Source: Pseudomonas fulva 12-X
Lineage (GTDB): Bacteria; Pseudomonadota; Gammaproteobacteria; Pseudomonadales; Pseudomonadaceae
Length of the DNA: 64,000 nucleotides
NCBI RefSeq assembly: GCF_000213805.1
Contig: NC_015556.1
Coordinates: 1,984,001 to 2,048,000, forward strand
Direction of reading: 5' to 3'
A model generated the notes under the pieces. It saw only the letters and a program-made list of their open reading frames with translations, made no database searches and had not been told where the DNA came from. Both the position numbers and the translations under genes were made by a program. Shown here one piece after another: positions 1-8,658 of the stretch. Numbering within the stretch: the first letter of the stretch is position 1; every line of letters begins with the position of its first letter.

Positions 1-1
1 G

Positions 2-3000
2 GTGTTTCTCTCCTGGCTGCAGGACAACCACTTCACCTTCCTTGGCTACGAAGAATTCACCGTTCATGACGCGGCCGACGGCGGTCACCTGCAGTACGAC
101 GAAAGCTCGCTGCTGGGCCTGTCCAAGCGTCTGCGCAGCGGCCTGAGCCAGGACGAGCTGCACATCGAACCCTATGCGCTGGCCTACCTGCGCGAGCCGA
201 CCCTGCTGTCGTTCGCCAAGGCCGCGCAGCCGAGCCGCGTGCATCGCCCGGCTTACCCGGATTTCGTCTCCATCCGCGAAATCGATGCCACGGGCAAGGT
301 GGTCAAGGAGTGCCGCTTCCTCGGCATCTACACCTCGACCGCCTACAGCGAGAGCGTGCGCGAGATCCCCTATATCCGCCGCAAGGTCGCCGAGGTCGAG
401 AAGCGCTCCGGCTTCATCGCCCAAGGCCACCTGAGCAAGGAGCTGGTCAAGGTTCTCGAAGTGCTGCCGCGCGACGACCTGTTCCAGACGCCGGTCGACG
501 AGCTGGCCAGCACTGCGCTGTCGATCGTGCAGATTCAGGAGCGCAACAAGGTCCGCCTGTTCCTGCGCTTCGACCCCTACGGCCGTTTCGTCTATGCGTT
601 GGCTTACGTGCCGCGCGACATCTATTCCACCGAAACCCGCCTGCGTATCCAGCAGGTGCTGGTCGATCGCCTGCAGGCCAGCGATTGCGAGTTCTGGACC
701 TACTTCTCCGAATCCGTGCTGGCCCGCGTTCAGTTCATCCTGCGCGTCGATCCGAAGAACAAGCTGGACATCGACCCGCAGCAGCTCGAGCGCGAAGTCG
801 TTCAGGCCTGCCGTTCCTGGACCGATGACTACGCCGCCCTGGCCGTGGAGAACTTCGGCGAAGCCAAGGGCACCCGCGTGCTCACCGACTTCCCGAAAAG
901 CTTCCCGGCCGGCTACCGCGAGCGCTTCGCACCGCACTCGGCAGTGGTCGACATGCAGCATCTGCGCAGCCTCTCCGAGGAGCGCCCGCTGGTCATGAGT
1001 TTCTACCAGCCACTGGTGCCCGGTGAGCGTCAGCTGCACTGCAAGCTGTACCACGCCGACACGCCGCTGGCGCTGTCTGACGTGCTGCCGGTGCTGGAGA
1101 ACCTCGGTCTGCGCGTGCTGGGCGAGTTCCCGTATCGCCTGCAGCACCAGAGCGGCCGTGAGTTCTGGATTCACGATTTCGCCTTTACCTATGCCGAAGG
1201 CGTCAATCTCGACATCCAGCAGCTCAACGACACCCTGCAGGACGCCTTCGTGCACATCGTGCGCGGCGACGCCGAGAACGATTCCTTCAACCGTCTGGTG
1301 CTGACCGCCGGCCTGGCCTGGCGTGACGTGGCGCTGCTGCGTGCCTACGCCCGCTACCTCAAGCAGATTCGTCTGGGCTTCGACCTGGGCTACATCGCCA
1401 ACACGCTGCTCAACCATGCCGACATCGCCCGCGAGCTGGTGCGTTTGTTCCGCACGCGCTTCTATCTGGCCCGCAAGCTCAGCGCCAATGACCTTAACGA
1501 CAAGCAGCACAAGCTCGAGCAGGCCATTCTCGGCGCTCTGGACAACGTCGCGGTGCTCAACGAAGACCGCATCCTGCGTCGCTACCTGGACCTGATCAAG
1601 GCCACCCTGCGCACCAACTTCTACCAGCCGGACGCCCTGGGTGAGGTGAAGAGCTACTTCAGCTTCAAGTTCAACCCCAGCGCGATTCCCGAGCTGCCAC
1701 GCCCGGTGCCGAAGTTCGAGATCTTCGTCTACTCGCCGCGTGTCGAAGGCGTGCACCTGCGCTTCGGCAACGTGGCCCGTGGTGGCCTGCGCTGGTCGGA
1801 CCGCGAAGAGGACTTCCGTACCGAAGTGCTCGGCCTGGTCAAGGCCCAGCAGGTCAAGAACGCGGTGATCGTGCCGGTCGGCGCCAAGGGCGGTTTCGTG
1901 CCGCGTCGCCTGCCGCTGGGTGGTGGCCGTGACGAGATCCAGGCCGAGGCCATCGCCTGCTACCGCATTTTCATCAGCGGCCTGCTGGACATCACCGACA
2001 ACCTCAAGGAAGGCGAAGTCGCGCCGCCGGCCAACGTGGTTCGCCATGACGGCGATGATCCGTACCTGGTCGTCGCTGCCGACAAGGGCACCGCGACCTT
2101 CTCCGACATCGCCAACGGCATTGCCAACGAATACGGCTTCTGGCTGGGCGATGCATTCGCCTCTGGCGGTTCGGCCGGTTATGACCACAAGGGCATGGGC
2201 ATCACCGCCAAGGGCGGCTGGGTGTCGGTGCAGCGTCACTTCCGCGAGCGCGGCATCGACGTACAGAAGGACCTGACCACCGTGATCGGCATCGGCGACA
2301 TGGCCGGTGACGTGTTCGGCAACGGCCTGCTGCTGTCCGAATCGCTGCAACTGGTGGCGGCGTTCAACCACCTGCACATCTTCATCGACCCGAACCCGGA
2401 TGCCGCGCGCAGCTTCGTCGAGCGCAAGCGTCTGTTCGACCTGCCGCGTTCGAGCTGGGCCGATTACGACGCCTCGCTGATTTCTCAAGGCGGCGGCATC
2501 TTCCTGCGTAGCGCCAAGAGCATCGCCATCAGCCCGGAGATGAAGGCACGCTTCGATATCCAGGCTGACAAGCTGGCGCCGACCGAGCTGCTCAACGCAT
2601 TGCTCAAGGCACCGGTGGATCTGATCTGGAACGGCGGTATCGGCACCTACGTCAAGTCCAGCCGTGAAACCCATGCCGACGTCGGCGACAAGGCCAACGA
2701 CCTGCTGCGCGTCGACGGCCGCGAACTGCGCGCCAAGGTGGTGGGCGAGGGCGGCAACCTGGGCATGACCCAGCTCGGTCGCGTCGAGTACGGTCTCAAT
2801 GGCGGTGCCAGCAACACCGACTTCATCGACAACGCCGGTGGTGTGGACTGTTCCGACCACGAGGTGAACATCAAGATCCTGCTCAACGAGATCGTCACCG
2901 CCGGCGACATGACCGGTAAGCAGCGCAACACGCTGCTGGCCGAGATGACCGAGGACGTGGGCAATCTGGTGCTCGGCAACAACTACAAGCAGACCCAGGC

Positions 3001-4195
3001 GCTGTCGCTGGCCGAGCGCCGCGCCCGCGAACGTCAGGGTGAATACAAGCGCCTGATGGCCGCGCTGGAAGCCTCCGGCAAGCTGGATCGCGCTCTGGAA
3101 TTTCTGCCTAGCGAGGAAGAGCTCAACGAGCGCGCGACCAAGGGCCAGGGCCTGACCCGTCCCGAGCTGTCGGTGCTGATTTCCTACAGCAAGATCGAGC
3201 TGCAGGAAGCGCTGATCAAATCCGATATCGTCGATGACGAGTACCTGTCGCGCGAAATGGAAACCGCCTTCCCGGCGCGTCTTGCGCAGGAATACGGCGA
3301 GGCCATGCGCCGTCACCGCCTCAAGCGCGAGATCGTCAGCACGCAGATCGCCAACGATCTGGTCAACCACATGGGCATCACCTTCGTGCAGCGCCTGAAG
3401 GAGTCCACCGGGGTCGGCTCGGCGCAAGTCGCCGCGGCGTATGTGGTGGTGCGTGACGTCTTCCACATGCCGTTCTGGTGGCGCCAGATCGAGGCTCTGG
3501 ACAACCAGGTGCCGGCCGATCTGCAGTTGACCATGATGGACGAGCTGATGCGCCTGGGCCGCCGCGCCACGCGCTGGTACCTGCGCAGCCGCCGCAACGA
3601 TCTGGATGCCGCCCGTGACGTGGCCCACCTCGGCCCGCGGGTCAAGGCACTGGCCATGCGTCTGGACGAGCTGCTGGAAGGCCCGGCCCGCGACGAGTGG
3701 ATGGCGCGCTACCAGACCTACGTCGAAGCCGGCGTGCCGGAGCTGCTGTCCCGCGTGGTGGCCGGCACCGGTCATCTGTACACGCTGCTGCCGATCATCG
3801 AGTCGGCGGACCTCACCGGCCACGAGCCGACCGAGGTGGCCTCGGCCTACTTCGCGGTGTCCGATGCCCTGGACCTGTCGTGGTACCTGCAGCAGATCAG
3901 CAGCCTGAGCGTGGAAAGCAACTGGCAGGCCCTGGCCCGCGAAGCCTTCCGCGACGACCTGGACGCGCAGCAGCGCGCCATCACCGTCTCGGTTCTGCAG
4001 CTGGCCAACGGGCCGGAGTCCATCGAGGCGCGGGTCGAGCTGTGGATCGAGCAGAACCGTCGTCTGGTCGACCGTTGGAAGGCCATGCTCGCCGAGCTGC
4101 ACGCGGCATCCGGCAGCGATTACGCCATGTACGCCGTGGCCAATCGCGAGCTGGGCGACCTGGCGCAAAGCCAGCCGCCGGTGCTGCCAAACTGA
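2..4195 (+). CDS. gdhB: NAD-specific glutamate dehydrogenase, 5' truncated by window edge
   Basis: This is the C-terminal 1397 residues of the very large (about 180 kDa) NAD-dependent glutamate dehydrogenase, which deaminates glutamate to 2-oxoglutarate and ammonium in the cytoplasm. The catalytic core is visible: the PVGAKGGF segment with the likely substrate lysine at about residue 629 of this fragment, then the DGDDPYLVVAADKGTATFSD stretch and a Rossmann-type GEGGNLGMTQ region near residue 920. Family members are about 1600 residues, so roughly 200 N-terminal residues lie outside the window; the apparent GTG at base 2 is simply the edge. The gene ends just before a strong hairpin terminator. 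Confidence 0.95.
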   Translation: MFLSWLQDNHFTFLGYEEFTVHDAADGGHLQYDESSLLGLSKRLRSGLSQDELHIEPYALAYLREPTLLSFAKAAQPSRVHRPAYPDFVSIREIDATGKVVKECRFLGIYTSTAYSESVREIPYIRRKVAEVEKRSGFIAQGHLSKELVKVLEVLPRDDLFQTPVDELASTALSIVQIQERNKVRLFLRFDPYGRFVYALAYVPRDIYSTETRLRIQQVLVDRLQASDCEFWTYFSESVLARVQFILRVDPKNKLDIDPQQLEREVVQACRSWTDDYAALAVENFGEAKGTRVLTDFPKSFPAGYRERFAPHSAVVDMQHLRSLSEERPLVMSFYQPLVPGERQLHCKLYHADTPLALSDVLPVLENLGLRVLGEFPYRLQHQSGREFWIHDFAFTYAEGVNLDIQQLNDTLQDAFVHIVRGDAENDSFNRLVLTAGLAWRDVALLRAYARYLKQIRLGFDLGYIANTLLNHADIARELVRLFRTRFYLARKLSANDLNDKQHKLEQAILGALDNVAVLNEDRILRRYLDLIKATLRTNFYQPDALGEVKSYFSFKFNPSAIPELPRPVPKFEIFVYSPRVEGVHLRFGNVARGGLRWSDREEDFRTEVLGLVKAQQVKNAVIVPVGAKGGFVPRRLPLGGGRDEIQAEAIACYRIFISGLLDITDNLKEGEVAPPANVVRHDGDDPYLVVAADKGTATFSDIANGIANEYGFWLGDAFASGGSAGYDHKGMGITAKGGWVSVQRHFRERGIDVQKDLTTVIGIGDMAGDVFGNGLLLSESLQLVAAFNHLHIFIDPNPDAARSFVERKRLFDLPRSSWADYDASLISQGGGIFLRSAKSIAISPEMKARFDIQADKLAPTELLNALLKAPVDLIWNGGIGTYVKSSRETHADVGDKANDLLRVDGRELRAKVVGEGGNLGMTQLGRVEYGLNGGASNTDFIDNAGGVDCSDHEVNIKILLNEIVTAGDMTGKQRNTLLAEMTEDVGNLVLGNNYKQTQALSLAERRARERQGEYKRLMAALEASGKLDRALEFLPSEEELNERATKGQGLTRPELSVLISYSKIELQEALIKSDIVDDEYLSREMETAFPARLAQEYGEAMRRHRLKREIVSTQIANDLVNHMGITFVQRLKESTGVGSAQVAAAYVVVRDVFHMPFWWRQIEALDNQVPADLQLTMMDELMRLGRRATRWYLRSRRNDLDAARDVAHLGPRVKALAMRLDELLEGPARDEWMARYQTYVEAGVPELLSRVVAGTGHLYTLLPIIESADLTGHEPTEVASAYFAVSDALDLSWYLQQISSLSVESNWQALAREAFRDDLDAQQRAITVSVLQLANGPESIEARVELWIEQNRRLVDRWKAMLAELHAASGSDYAMYAVANRELGDLAQSQPPVLPN

Positions 4196-4215
4196 GCTGA
4201 GTAAGCGCTGAAATG

Positions 4216-4248
4216 AAAACGCCCCGACTGGTTCGGGGCGTTTTTCTT
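4216..4248. terminator. Bidirectional Rho-independent terminator between gdhB and the DUF347 gene
   Basis: A 10-bp stem (AACGCCCCGA / TCGGGGCGTT) with a short loop is followed by TTTTTCTTT on the plus strand, and by a T-rich run on the minus strand. It sits between two convergent genes and can serve both. Confidence 0.85.
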
Positions 4249-4258
4249 TGTGTGGCGT

Positions 4259-5020
4259 TTATCGCTGCTCGGTACGAATCGCCATGGACGCAGAGCGCTG
4301 CTGCTGCGCCCAGATGGCAAAGCAGACCAGTACGGCCAGGGTCGCGAACAGCACGGCCGAGGACCCCACGGTGCCAAGGTCCAGCCCACCCTTGTCGGTG
4401 CTCTTGGTCAGTACGTCACCCAGCGTTGCGCCAAACGGCCGCGTCAGCACGAAGGCTATCCAGAACAGGGCCACACGCGACAGTTGCGTGCGGTAGTAGG
4501 CCGCTGCTACCAAGGCCAGCAGGGTGCCGATCAACAGAGCGCCGCCGGCGAAACCCAGGCCCGAATCGTCGGCCAGATAGTCGCCCAGTGCCGTGCCCAG
4601 GGTGTTGGAAACCAGAATCGCCGCCCAGTAGAACAGCTCGGCACGCCGCGAAACGATATGTTCGACCGACAGCGATTTCTCGCTAAGTCGCCAGGTCAGC
4701 AAGACGCTGACCAGCAGGGCGACGAGAATCAGCGAGCCACTGGCGTAGCCGAGGCCGAGGGTGCGGTCCATGAAGTCCGACATGGTAGTGCCGGCCGTGC
4801 TGGTCATCAGGATGACGGTCCAGTAGAGCGCAGGCGTGTAGCGGCGGGTGCTCAGCTGGCCGAGCAGGGAGAGGATGAACAGGCTGATGAGCAGCAGGGA
4901 GCTCAGCGCATAGCCAATGTTGAGCGTCATGGACAGCAGGTCGCCTGCCGTCTCGCCAAGGGTCGTGGCGCAAATCTTCATGACCCAGAATGCCAGGGTG
5001 ATTTGTGGGAGCTTGTTCAT
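4259..5020 (-). CDS. DUF347 (COG4705-type) four-repeat integral membrane protein
   Basis: The protein is hydrophobic (253 residues from the chosen start) and contains four internal repeats of one pattern, each about 20 residues: LAFWVMKICATTLGETAGD, YWTVILMTSTAGTTMSD, FYWAAILVSNTLGTALGD and LFWIAFVLTRPFGATLGD. That is the tetra-repeat architecture of the DUF347 membrane family, whose substrate I do not know. Each repeat ends in a G-[TE]-[TA]-x-[GS]-D motif, which puts four membrane-embedded or membrane-edge acidic residues in the protein. An upstream ATG at 5053 is possible, but only the ATG at 5020 has a purine-rich GAGG about five bases upstream. It converges with gdhB across a shared terminator. 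Confidence 0.8.
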   Translation of the reverse strand: MNKLPQITLAFWVMKICATTLGETAGDLLSMTLNIGYALSSLLLISLFILSLLGQLSTRRYTPALYWTVILMTSTAGTTMSDFMDRTLGLGYASGSLILVALLVSVLLTWRLSEKSLSVEHIVSRRAELFYWAAILVSNTLGTALGDYLADDSGLGFAGGALLIGTLLALVAAAYYRTQLSRVALFWIAFVLTRPFGATLGDVLTKSTDKGGLDLGTVGSSAVLFATLAVLVCFAIWAQQQRSASMAIRTEQR

Positions 5021-5126
5021 AGCGGCCTCGCTCGGTCCGAGGGATTCGGACATGGGGCCACTGTGCTGGGGGCTGCGTCATACAGGCGTCAAAAAACAAT
5101 AAAAATTGCGTGAAGCGCTGGTTGTC

Positions 5127-5343
5127 CTGAGAGCCTGTTCACGATCCTTATGCGCATGAAGCGGTAGCTATAAGGGGCGGACATCGGCGCAGTATCTGTG
5201 GGAACGGGCGGGGACGCCCAGTTCATGCCCGCGATTTTTCGCGCGCATGGCGCGCTCCCACAGTGGATCGGCGAAAGGCCGCTCTCGCTACTCAGCTGCC
5301 AAAATCGACGAGCCTGGGCTGAAAGATCATGAACAGGTTCTGA
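5127..5343. mobile_element. MITE-like element 1, 209 bp with terminal inverted repeats and CTGA duplication, REP core
   Basis: The interior runs 5131-5339. The left end GAGCCTGTTCACGATC and the reverse complement of the right end (AACCTGTTCATGATC) pair with few mismatches, and CTGA flanks both sides (5127-5130, 5340-5343). Inside is a palindromic REP-like unit (GTGGGAACGG..., CATGCCCGCGATTTTTCGCG..., CGCTCCCAC). There is no reading frame with a recognisable product. It lies between the divergent ends of the DUF347 and DUF6685-like genes. Three relatives occur in this window. Confidence 0.75.
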
Positions 5344-5372
5344 GCGGCATCGCCAAGCGCTTCGCGGCGTGG

Positions 5373-6248
5373 TTACGAAAACCTGTCGCTCAGTTCGCGT
5401 ACGTAACCCAGCATGTCCGGTGCGCCGGCCTGCAGCAGGCCTTCGCCCAGGGCGCAGGCCTGTGGCGAGTGCTTGGGCAGCAAAAGAAACTCGGGCGCGC
5501 CCGGCGTGCGCAATAGGCTCAGGCGTGCATAGGGCACCTCGTGCTCCATCAGCAACTGCATGAAACTGGCGTCGCTCCAAGCCGCGCAGGGCATCGCCAG
5601 AGCGTGATAGCGCTGCTGCAGATCGTGCAGGCCGTCGGGGCTGATGCGGTAGTAGGTGATGTGCGCCGGCAGGGTGATTTCCAGGCCGCGCAAGCGCGCA
5701 TAGGCCACGGCGCTGGCAAAGGCTTCAGGGTGCGACTCGCCGGCCCAGAACAACCGCTCGCCGCGCCACTGGGCGTGGAACAGTTCGAGGCTCTGGTGCG
5801 GGTACTCGGGCAGCGCCTTGCTCAGGTGCTTGAGAAAATCGCGGTAGCTGATGATGCGGATCTGCCGGCAGGCTTCGCTGGCCGCGTAGTCCTCGAGGCT
5901 GCCGTAACTGCCGTCGCAGTGCACCAGGCTGTCGACCAGGCGCAGGTCGAATTGCTCCAGATGGCGGTGTTCGACCTCGATCAACTGGACCAACGCAGCG
6001 TGGGCTTCGGCCTTGTCTTCCTGTACCGGACCGGACAGTGCACTGCGCGGGAGATCCTTGAGGCGCTGCAGGGGCGGACCGCCCAGCCAGCAGATGTTAT
6101 CGCCAAAGGTGGGAATTTCGGAGAAGGGCAGTTGCAGCTGACTGGCGCGCTCGAAGATGGGCTTGCAGCCACGGCCAAGCAGACCGACGCGCTGGGCCAG
6201 GGCGGCCAGGCGTGAGGCTAGAGGGCTGGGCTGTTCAGGCAGGCTCAT
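5373..6248 (-). CDS. Conserved pseudomonad protein, probably DUF6685 family
   Basis: This is a soluble-looking protein of 291 residues without signal peptide or membrane segment. I recognise it as a conserved Pseudomonas hypothetical protein found near pyrD, and DUF6685 is my best family guess. The length of the frame, its normal codon use and its position support a real gene. Around residues 50-60 it has an ICWLGGPPLQ segment, and the region around residues 175-225 is rich in aromatic residues and histidine. No catalytic motif is obvious, so no function is assigned. The stop codon lies 30 bp from the edge of the repeat element at 5127-5343. Confidence 0.75.
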   Translation of the reverse strand: MSLPEQPSPLASRLAALAQRVGLLGRGCKPIFERASQLQLPFSEIPTFGDNICWLGGPPLQRLKDLPRSALSGPVQEDKAEAHAALVQLIEVEHRHLEQFDLRLVDSLVHCDGSYGSLEDYAASEACRQIRIISYRDFLKHLSKALPEYPHQSLELFHAQWRGERLFWAGESHPEAFASAVAYARLRGLEITLPAHITYYRISPDGLHDLQQRYHALAMPCAAWSDASFMQLLMEHEVPYARLSLLRTPGAPEFLLLPKHSPQACALGEGLLQAGAPDMLGYVRELSDRFS

Positions 6249-6414
6249 GGCAGCTCGCGTACGTCAGTGTGCCAGGCGCAGTGTGGCAGAGCCTGCCAGG
6301 AGTTGCACGACCCTCGCAGCACAATGTCCAGGTCATGGCCGAAATGCCCGGACCTGATCGATGCGACAGGTTCGAATATGGCACAATCCGTTCATTCATC
6401 TGCAAGGAGCCTCC

Positions 6415-6636
6415 ATGGCAAGCCTGGTTCTGGATATCGCATTACCCGCAGACCGCGTGCAGGCGATCTATCAGGGGCGGGCCAACCGTATTCAGGCGTT
6501 GAGCCGCGACGGGCGTCGGGTCAGCATTCCGGCCCACCATTTCCGGACGTTTCTGACCCACGCCGGTATCCATGGTTCCTTCGAACTTGAGTTCAATGAT
6601 GCTGGTGAGCTGCTGTGTCTGCGGCGCCTAGCCTAA
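6415..6636 (+). CDS. DUF2835 family small protein
   Basis: This is a 73-residue protein whose whole length resembles the DUF2835 family: an N-terminal LDIALPADRVQAIYQGRAN segment, then SRDGRRVSIPA and a THAGIHGSFEL C-terminal half. The ATG at 6415 is chosen over the in-frame ATG at 6361 because AAGGAG lies seven bases upstream of it and similarity begins there. The function of the family is unknown. The stop codon TAA (6634-6636) is part of the CTAA target duplication of the adjacent mobile element, so that insertion happened exactly at the end of this gene without altering the protein. Confidence 0.85.
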   Translation: MASLVLDIALPADRVQAIYQGRANRIQALSRDGRRVSIPAHHFRTFLTHAGIHGSFELEFNDAGELLCLRRLA

Positions 6637-6823
6637 GAGCCTGCTCACTATCTGCTGCGCTTCGGCGCTACAGCGTTAAAAACAAGCTGGATTGCCAGCC
6701 CAGTCGGAATGCTCATTTACAGCTCGTAAAGTCGAGCGCGACTCCGACCGGTCCTCGCCTGTTTTTGCGGGGCCGCCCAGGCCTTGCATTGCTCTAGCTC
6801 GCTAGATCGTGAAAAGGCTCTAA
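6633..6823. mobile_element. MITE-like element 2, 183 bp, same ends but different interior, CTAA duplication
   Basis: The interior runs 6637-6819. The left end GAGCCTGCTCACTATC and the reverse complement of the right end (AGCCTTTTCACGATCT) belong to the same terminal-repeat family as element 1. CTAA flanks both sides (6633-6636, 6820-6823). Its interior does not contain the REP-like palindrome of the other three copies. Instead it holds a stretch with CGGAATGCTCATTTACAGC and GTTTTTGCGGGGCCGCCC. It separates the DUF2835 gene from pyrD. Confidence 0.65.
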
Positions 6824-6850
6824 TCCTCGCTACGTGAGGCCTTGGCCGGC

Positions 6851-6856
6851 TATAAT
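6851..6856 (+). promoter_or_regulatory. Candidate sigma-70 -10 box of pyrD
   Basis: A perfect TATAAT lies 41 bp ahead of the pyrD ATG, immediately after mobile element 2. No good -35 hexamer is seen at the usual spacing, so the assignment rests on the -10 box and its position only. Confidence 0.45.
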
Positions 6857-6897
6857 TCGCGCCCTTCGATTTCGCCACTGCCGAGCTGAGCCTGCCC

Positions 6898-7920
6898 ATG
6901 TACAACCTGGCCCGCGAGCTGCTGTTCAAACTGTCCCCGGAAACTTCCCACGAGCTGTCCATCGATCTGATCGGTGCCGCTGGCCGCCTTGGCCTGGCTG
7001 GCCGCCTGACCAAGGCGCCGAGCAGCCTGCCAGTGACGGTCATGGGTCTGCAGTTCGCCAACCCGGTGGGGCTGGCCGCCGGCCTGGACAAGAACGGCGA
7101 TGCCATCGATGGCTTCGCGCAGCTGGGTTTCGGCTTCGTCGAGATCGGCACCGTCACCCCGCGCCCGCAGCCGGGTAACCCCAAGCCACGCCTGTTCCGT
7201 CTGCCGGAGGCGGAGGCGATCATCAATCGCATGGGTTTCAACAATCATGGCGTCGATCACCTGCTGGCCCGCGTGCAGGCGGCCAAGTACCGAGGCGTGC
7301 TGGGCATCAATATCGGCAAGAATTTCGACACGCCAGTCGAGCGGGCGGTGGACGACTACCTGATCTGTCTGGACAAGGTCTACGCCCACGCCAGCTACGT
7401 GACCGTCAACGTCAGCTCGCCGAACACGCCGGGCCTGCGCAGCCTGCAGTTCGGCGATTCGCTCAAGCAACTGCTCGATGCCCTGCACAAGCGCCAGAAT
7501 GAACTGGCCCTGAGCCACGGCCGTCGTGTGCCGCTGGCGATCAAGATCGCCCCGGACATGACCGACGAAGAAACTGTGCAGGTCGCTACGGCGCTGCTGG
7601 AAACCGGCATGGATGCGGTGATCGCCACCAACACCACGCTGAGCCGCGAGGGCGTCGAGAGCCTGGCATTCGCCAACGAAGCGGGCGGTCTTTCCGGCGC
7701 GCCGGTGCGCGACAAGAGCACCCACACGGTCAGCGTGCTGGCAGGCGAGCTGGGCGGGCGTTTGCCGATCATCGCAGCAGGCGGTATCACCGAGGGTCGC
7801 CATGCGGCCGAGAAGATCGCGGCAGGGGCGAGCCTGGTGCAGATCTATTCGGGCTTCATCTACAAGGGGCCGGCGCTGATTCGCGAGGCGGTGGACGCCA
7901 TCGCCGCGGCGCGGCGTTGA
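6898..7920 (+). CDS. pyrD: Dihydroorotate dehydrogenase (quinone), class 2
   Basis: This enzyme oxidises dihydroorotate to orotate with FMN and membrane quinone, the fourth step of pyrimidine synthesis. At 340 residues it has the usual class 2 length, including the N-terminal membrane-associating helices ([14 protein letters not shown]). FMN and substrate motifs are present: [11 protein letters not shown] near residue 60, [15 protein letters not shown] near 80, NRMGFNNHG near 110, and [11 protein letters not shown] near 171-181 with the catalytic serine typical of class 2. IAAGGI near 293 is the phosphate-binding loop. It is monocistronic and converges with rmf. Confidence 0.97.
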   Translation: MYNLARELLFKLSPETSHELSIDLIGAAGRLGLAGRLTKAPSSLPVTVMGLQFANPVGLAAGLDKNGDAIDGFAQLGFGFVEIGTVTPRPQPGNPKPRLFRLPEAEAIINRMGFNNHGVDHLLARVQAAKYRGVLGINIGKNFDTPVERAVDDYLICLDKVYAHASYVTVNVSSPNTPGLRSLQFGDSLKQLLDALHKRQNELALSHGRRVPLAIKIAPDMTDEETVQVATALLETGMDAVIATNTTLSREGVESLAFANEAGGLSGAPVRDKSTHTVSVLAGELGGRLPIIAAGGITEGRHAAEKIAAGASLVQIYSGFIYKGPALIREAVDAIAAARR

Positions 7921-7930
7921 ATCCCGCGCA

Positions 7931-7958
7931 ATAAAAAGGGCTCCCTTGGGGAGCCCCT
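7931..7958 (-). terminator. Rho-independent terminator of rmf (minus strand)
   Basis: The hairpin GGGCTCCC-TTG-GGGAGCCC is preceded on the plus strand by AAAAA, so on the minus strand it is followed by a T run. This fits termination of rmf transcripts coming from the right; it may also slow pyrD transcripts. Confidence 0.75.
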
Positions 7959-8016
7959 GGGCTTGCGCCCGCCGCTCGGATGGAGCGTGCTTGGTGAAGT
8001 CGGTAGGTCCTTGGCG

Positions 8017-8232
8017 TTAGCCGACTGCGCGAAGTTCGTTGAGTCGATGAATACCGGCAGCGCCGGTCAAACCGTCCCAGTTGTCACCGCGGCCTTCACG
8101 CCAGCCATTGAGCCAGGCTTGACGCACGGACGGAAGAGTGAAAGGACACAGCTCGCGGGATTTACCACTGATACCGTACTGATAGCCGCGCAAAAATGCT
8201 TTTTCTAACGGATCACGCTTAAGTCTTCTCAT
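8017..8232 (-). CDS. rmf: Ribosome modulation factor
   Basis: This is a small basic protein (71 residues) of the RMF family, which binds 70S ribosomes in stationary phase and drives their dimerisation into inactive 100S particles. The N-terminal RRLKRDPLEKAFLRGYQYGI and the central CPFTLPSVRQAWLNGWREG are the diagnostic segments. GAGGG lies eight bases ahead of the ATG. The gene converges with pyrD, as in other pseudomonads, and is divergent from rlmL with a 426-bp spacer that probably carries its growth-phase-regulated promoter. Confidence 0.96.
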   Translation of the reverse strand: MRRLKRDPLEKAFLRGYQYGISGKSRELCPFTLPSVRQAWLNGWREGRGDNWDGLTGAAGIHRLNELRAVG

Positions 8233-8658
8233 AGGGTGTTGCCCTCACTTGTTGACTGTTTTATGTCCCGTTGACCTTAAGAAGGTCAGGCAGAAGGTCT
8301 GCCGTTGGAGTCCGCTGCCGGCGTCGCGAGCCTCCATGTGCCATCGTCGTTGCAACGACGGCCTGGGTAGATTTCTATCGAATGCACGGGGCGCTGTGAA
8401 TGACCGATTTGTCATAAGGACGTAACGCTTTTGAGGGTGAGGCCATAAGGTGAATTAACTGTGGTCGCCGTGGTCGCGCAAACCCGCGCGTTTACTGGCT
8501 CTCGTGAGCTCTGCTGGTAATTGGCCATCGTGAATGGCTATCGATTGCAGCTGATATTTATTCGGACGAAGGGTCGCATTGCGACTTCTTGTCACTTATT
8601 TTTGGTTGCGCCCACCGTTGGGGCAGCCCATTACCGCCTTCGGGCACTGGATGTATAG
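8233..8658. other. Divergent intergenic region between rmf and rlmL
   Basis: No gene is supported in this 426-bp spacer. It contains a perfect 16-bp palindrome, CGTCGTTGCAACGACG, at 8345-8360, and AT-richer DNA toward rlmL around 8540-8610. It must hold both the rmf and rlmL promoters; I could not assign hexamers with confidence. Confidence 0.6.

Noticed and set aside
5089..5580. Open frame across mobile element 1
   Set aside because: It spans the palindromic element and the antisense of the DUF6685-like gene, with no coding signal.
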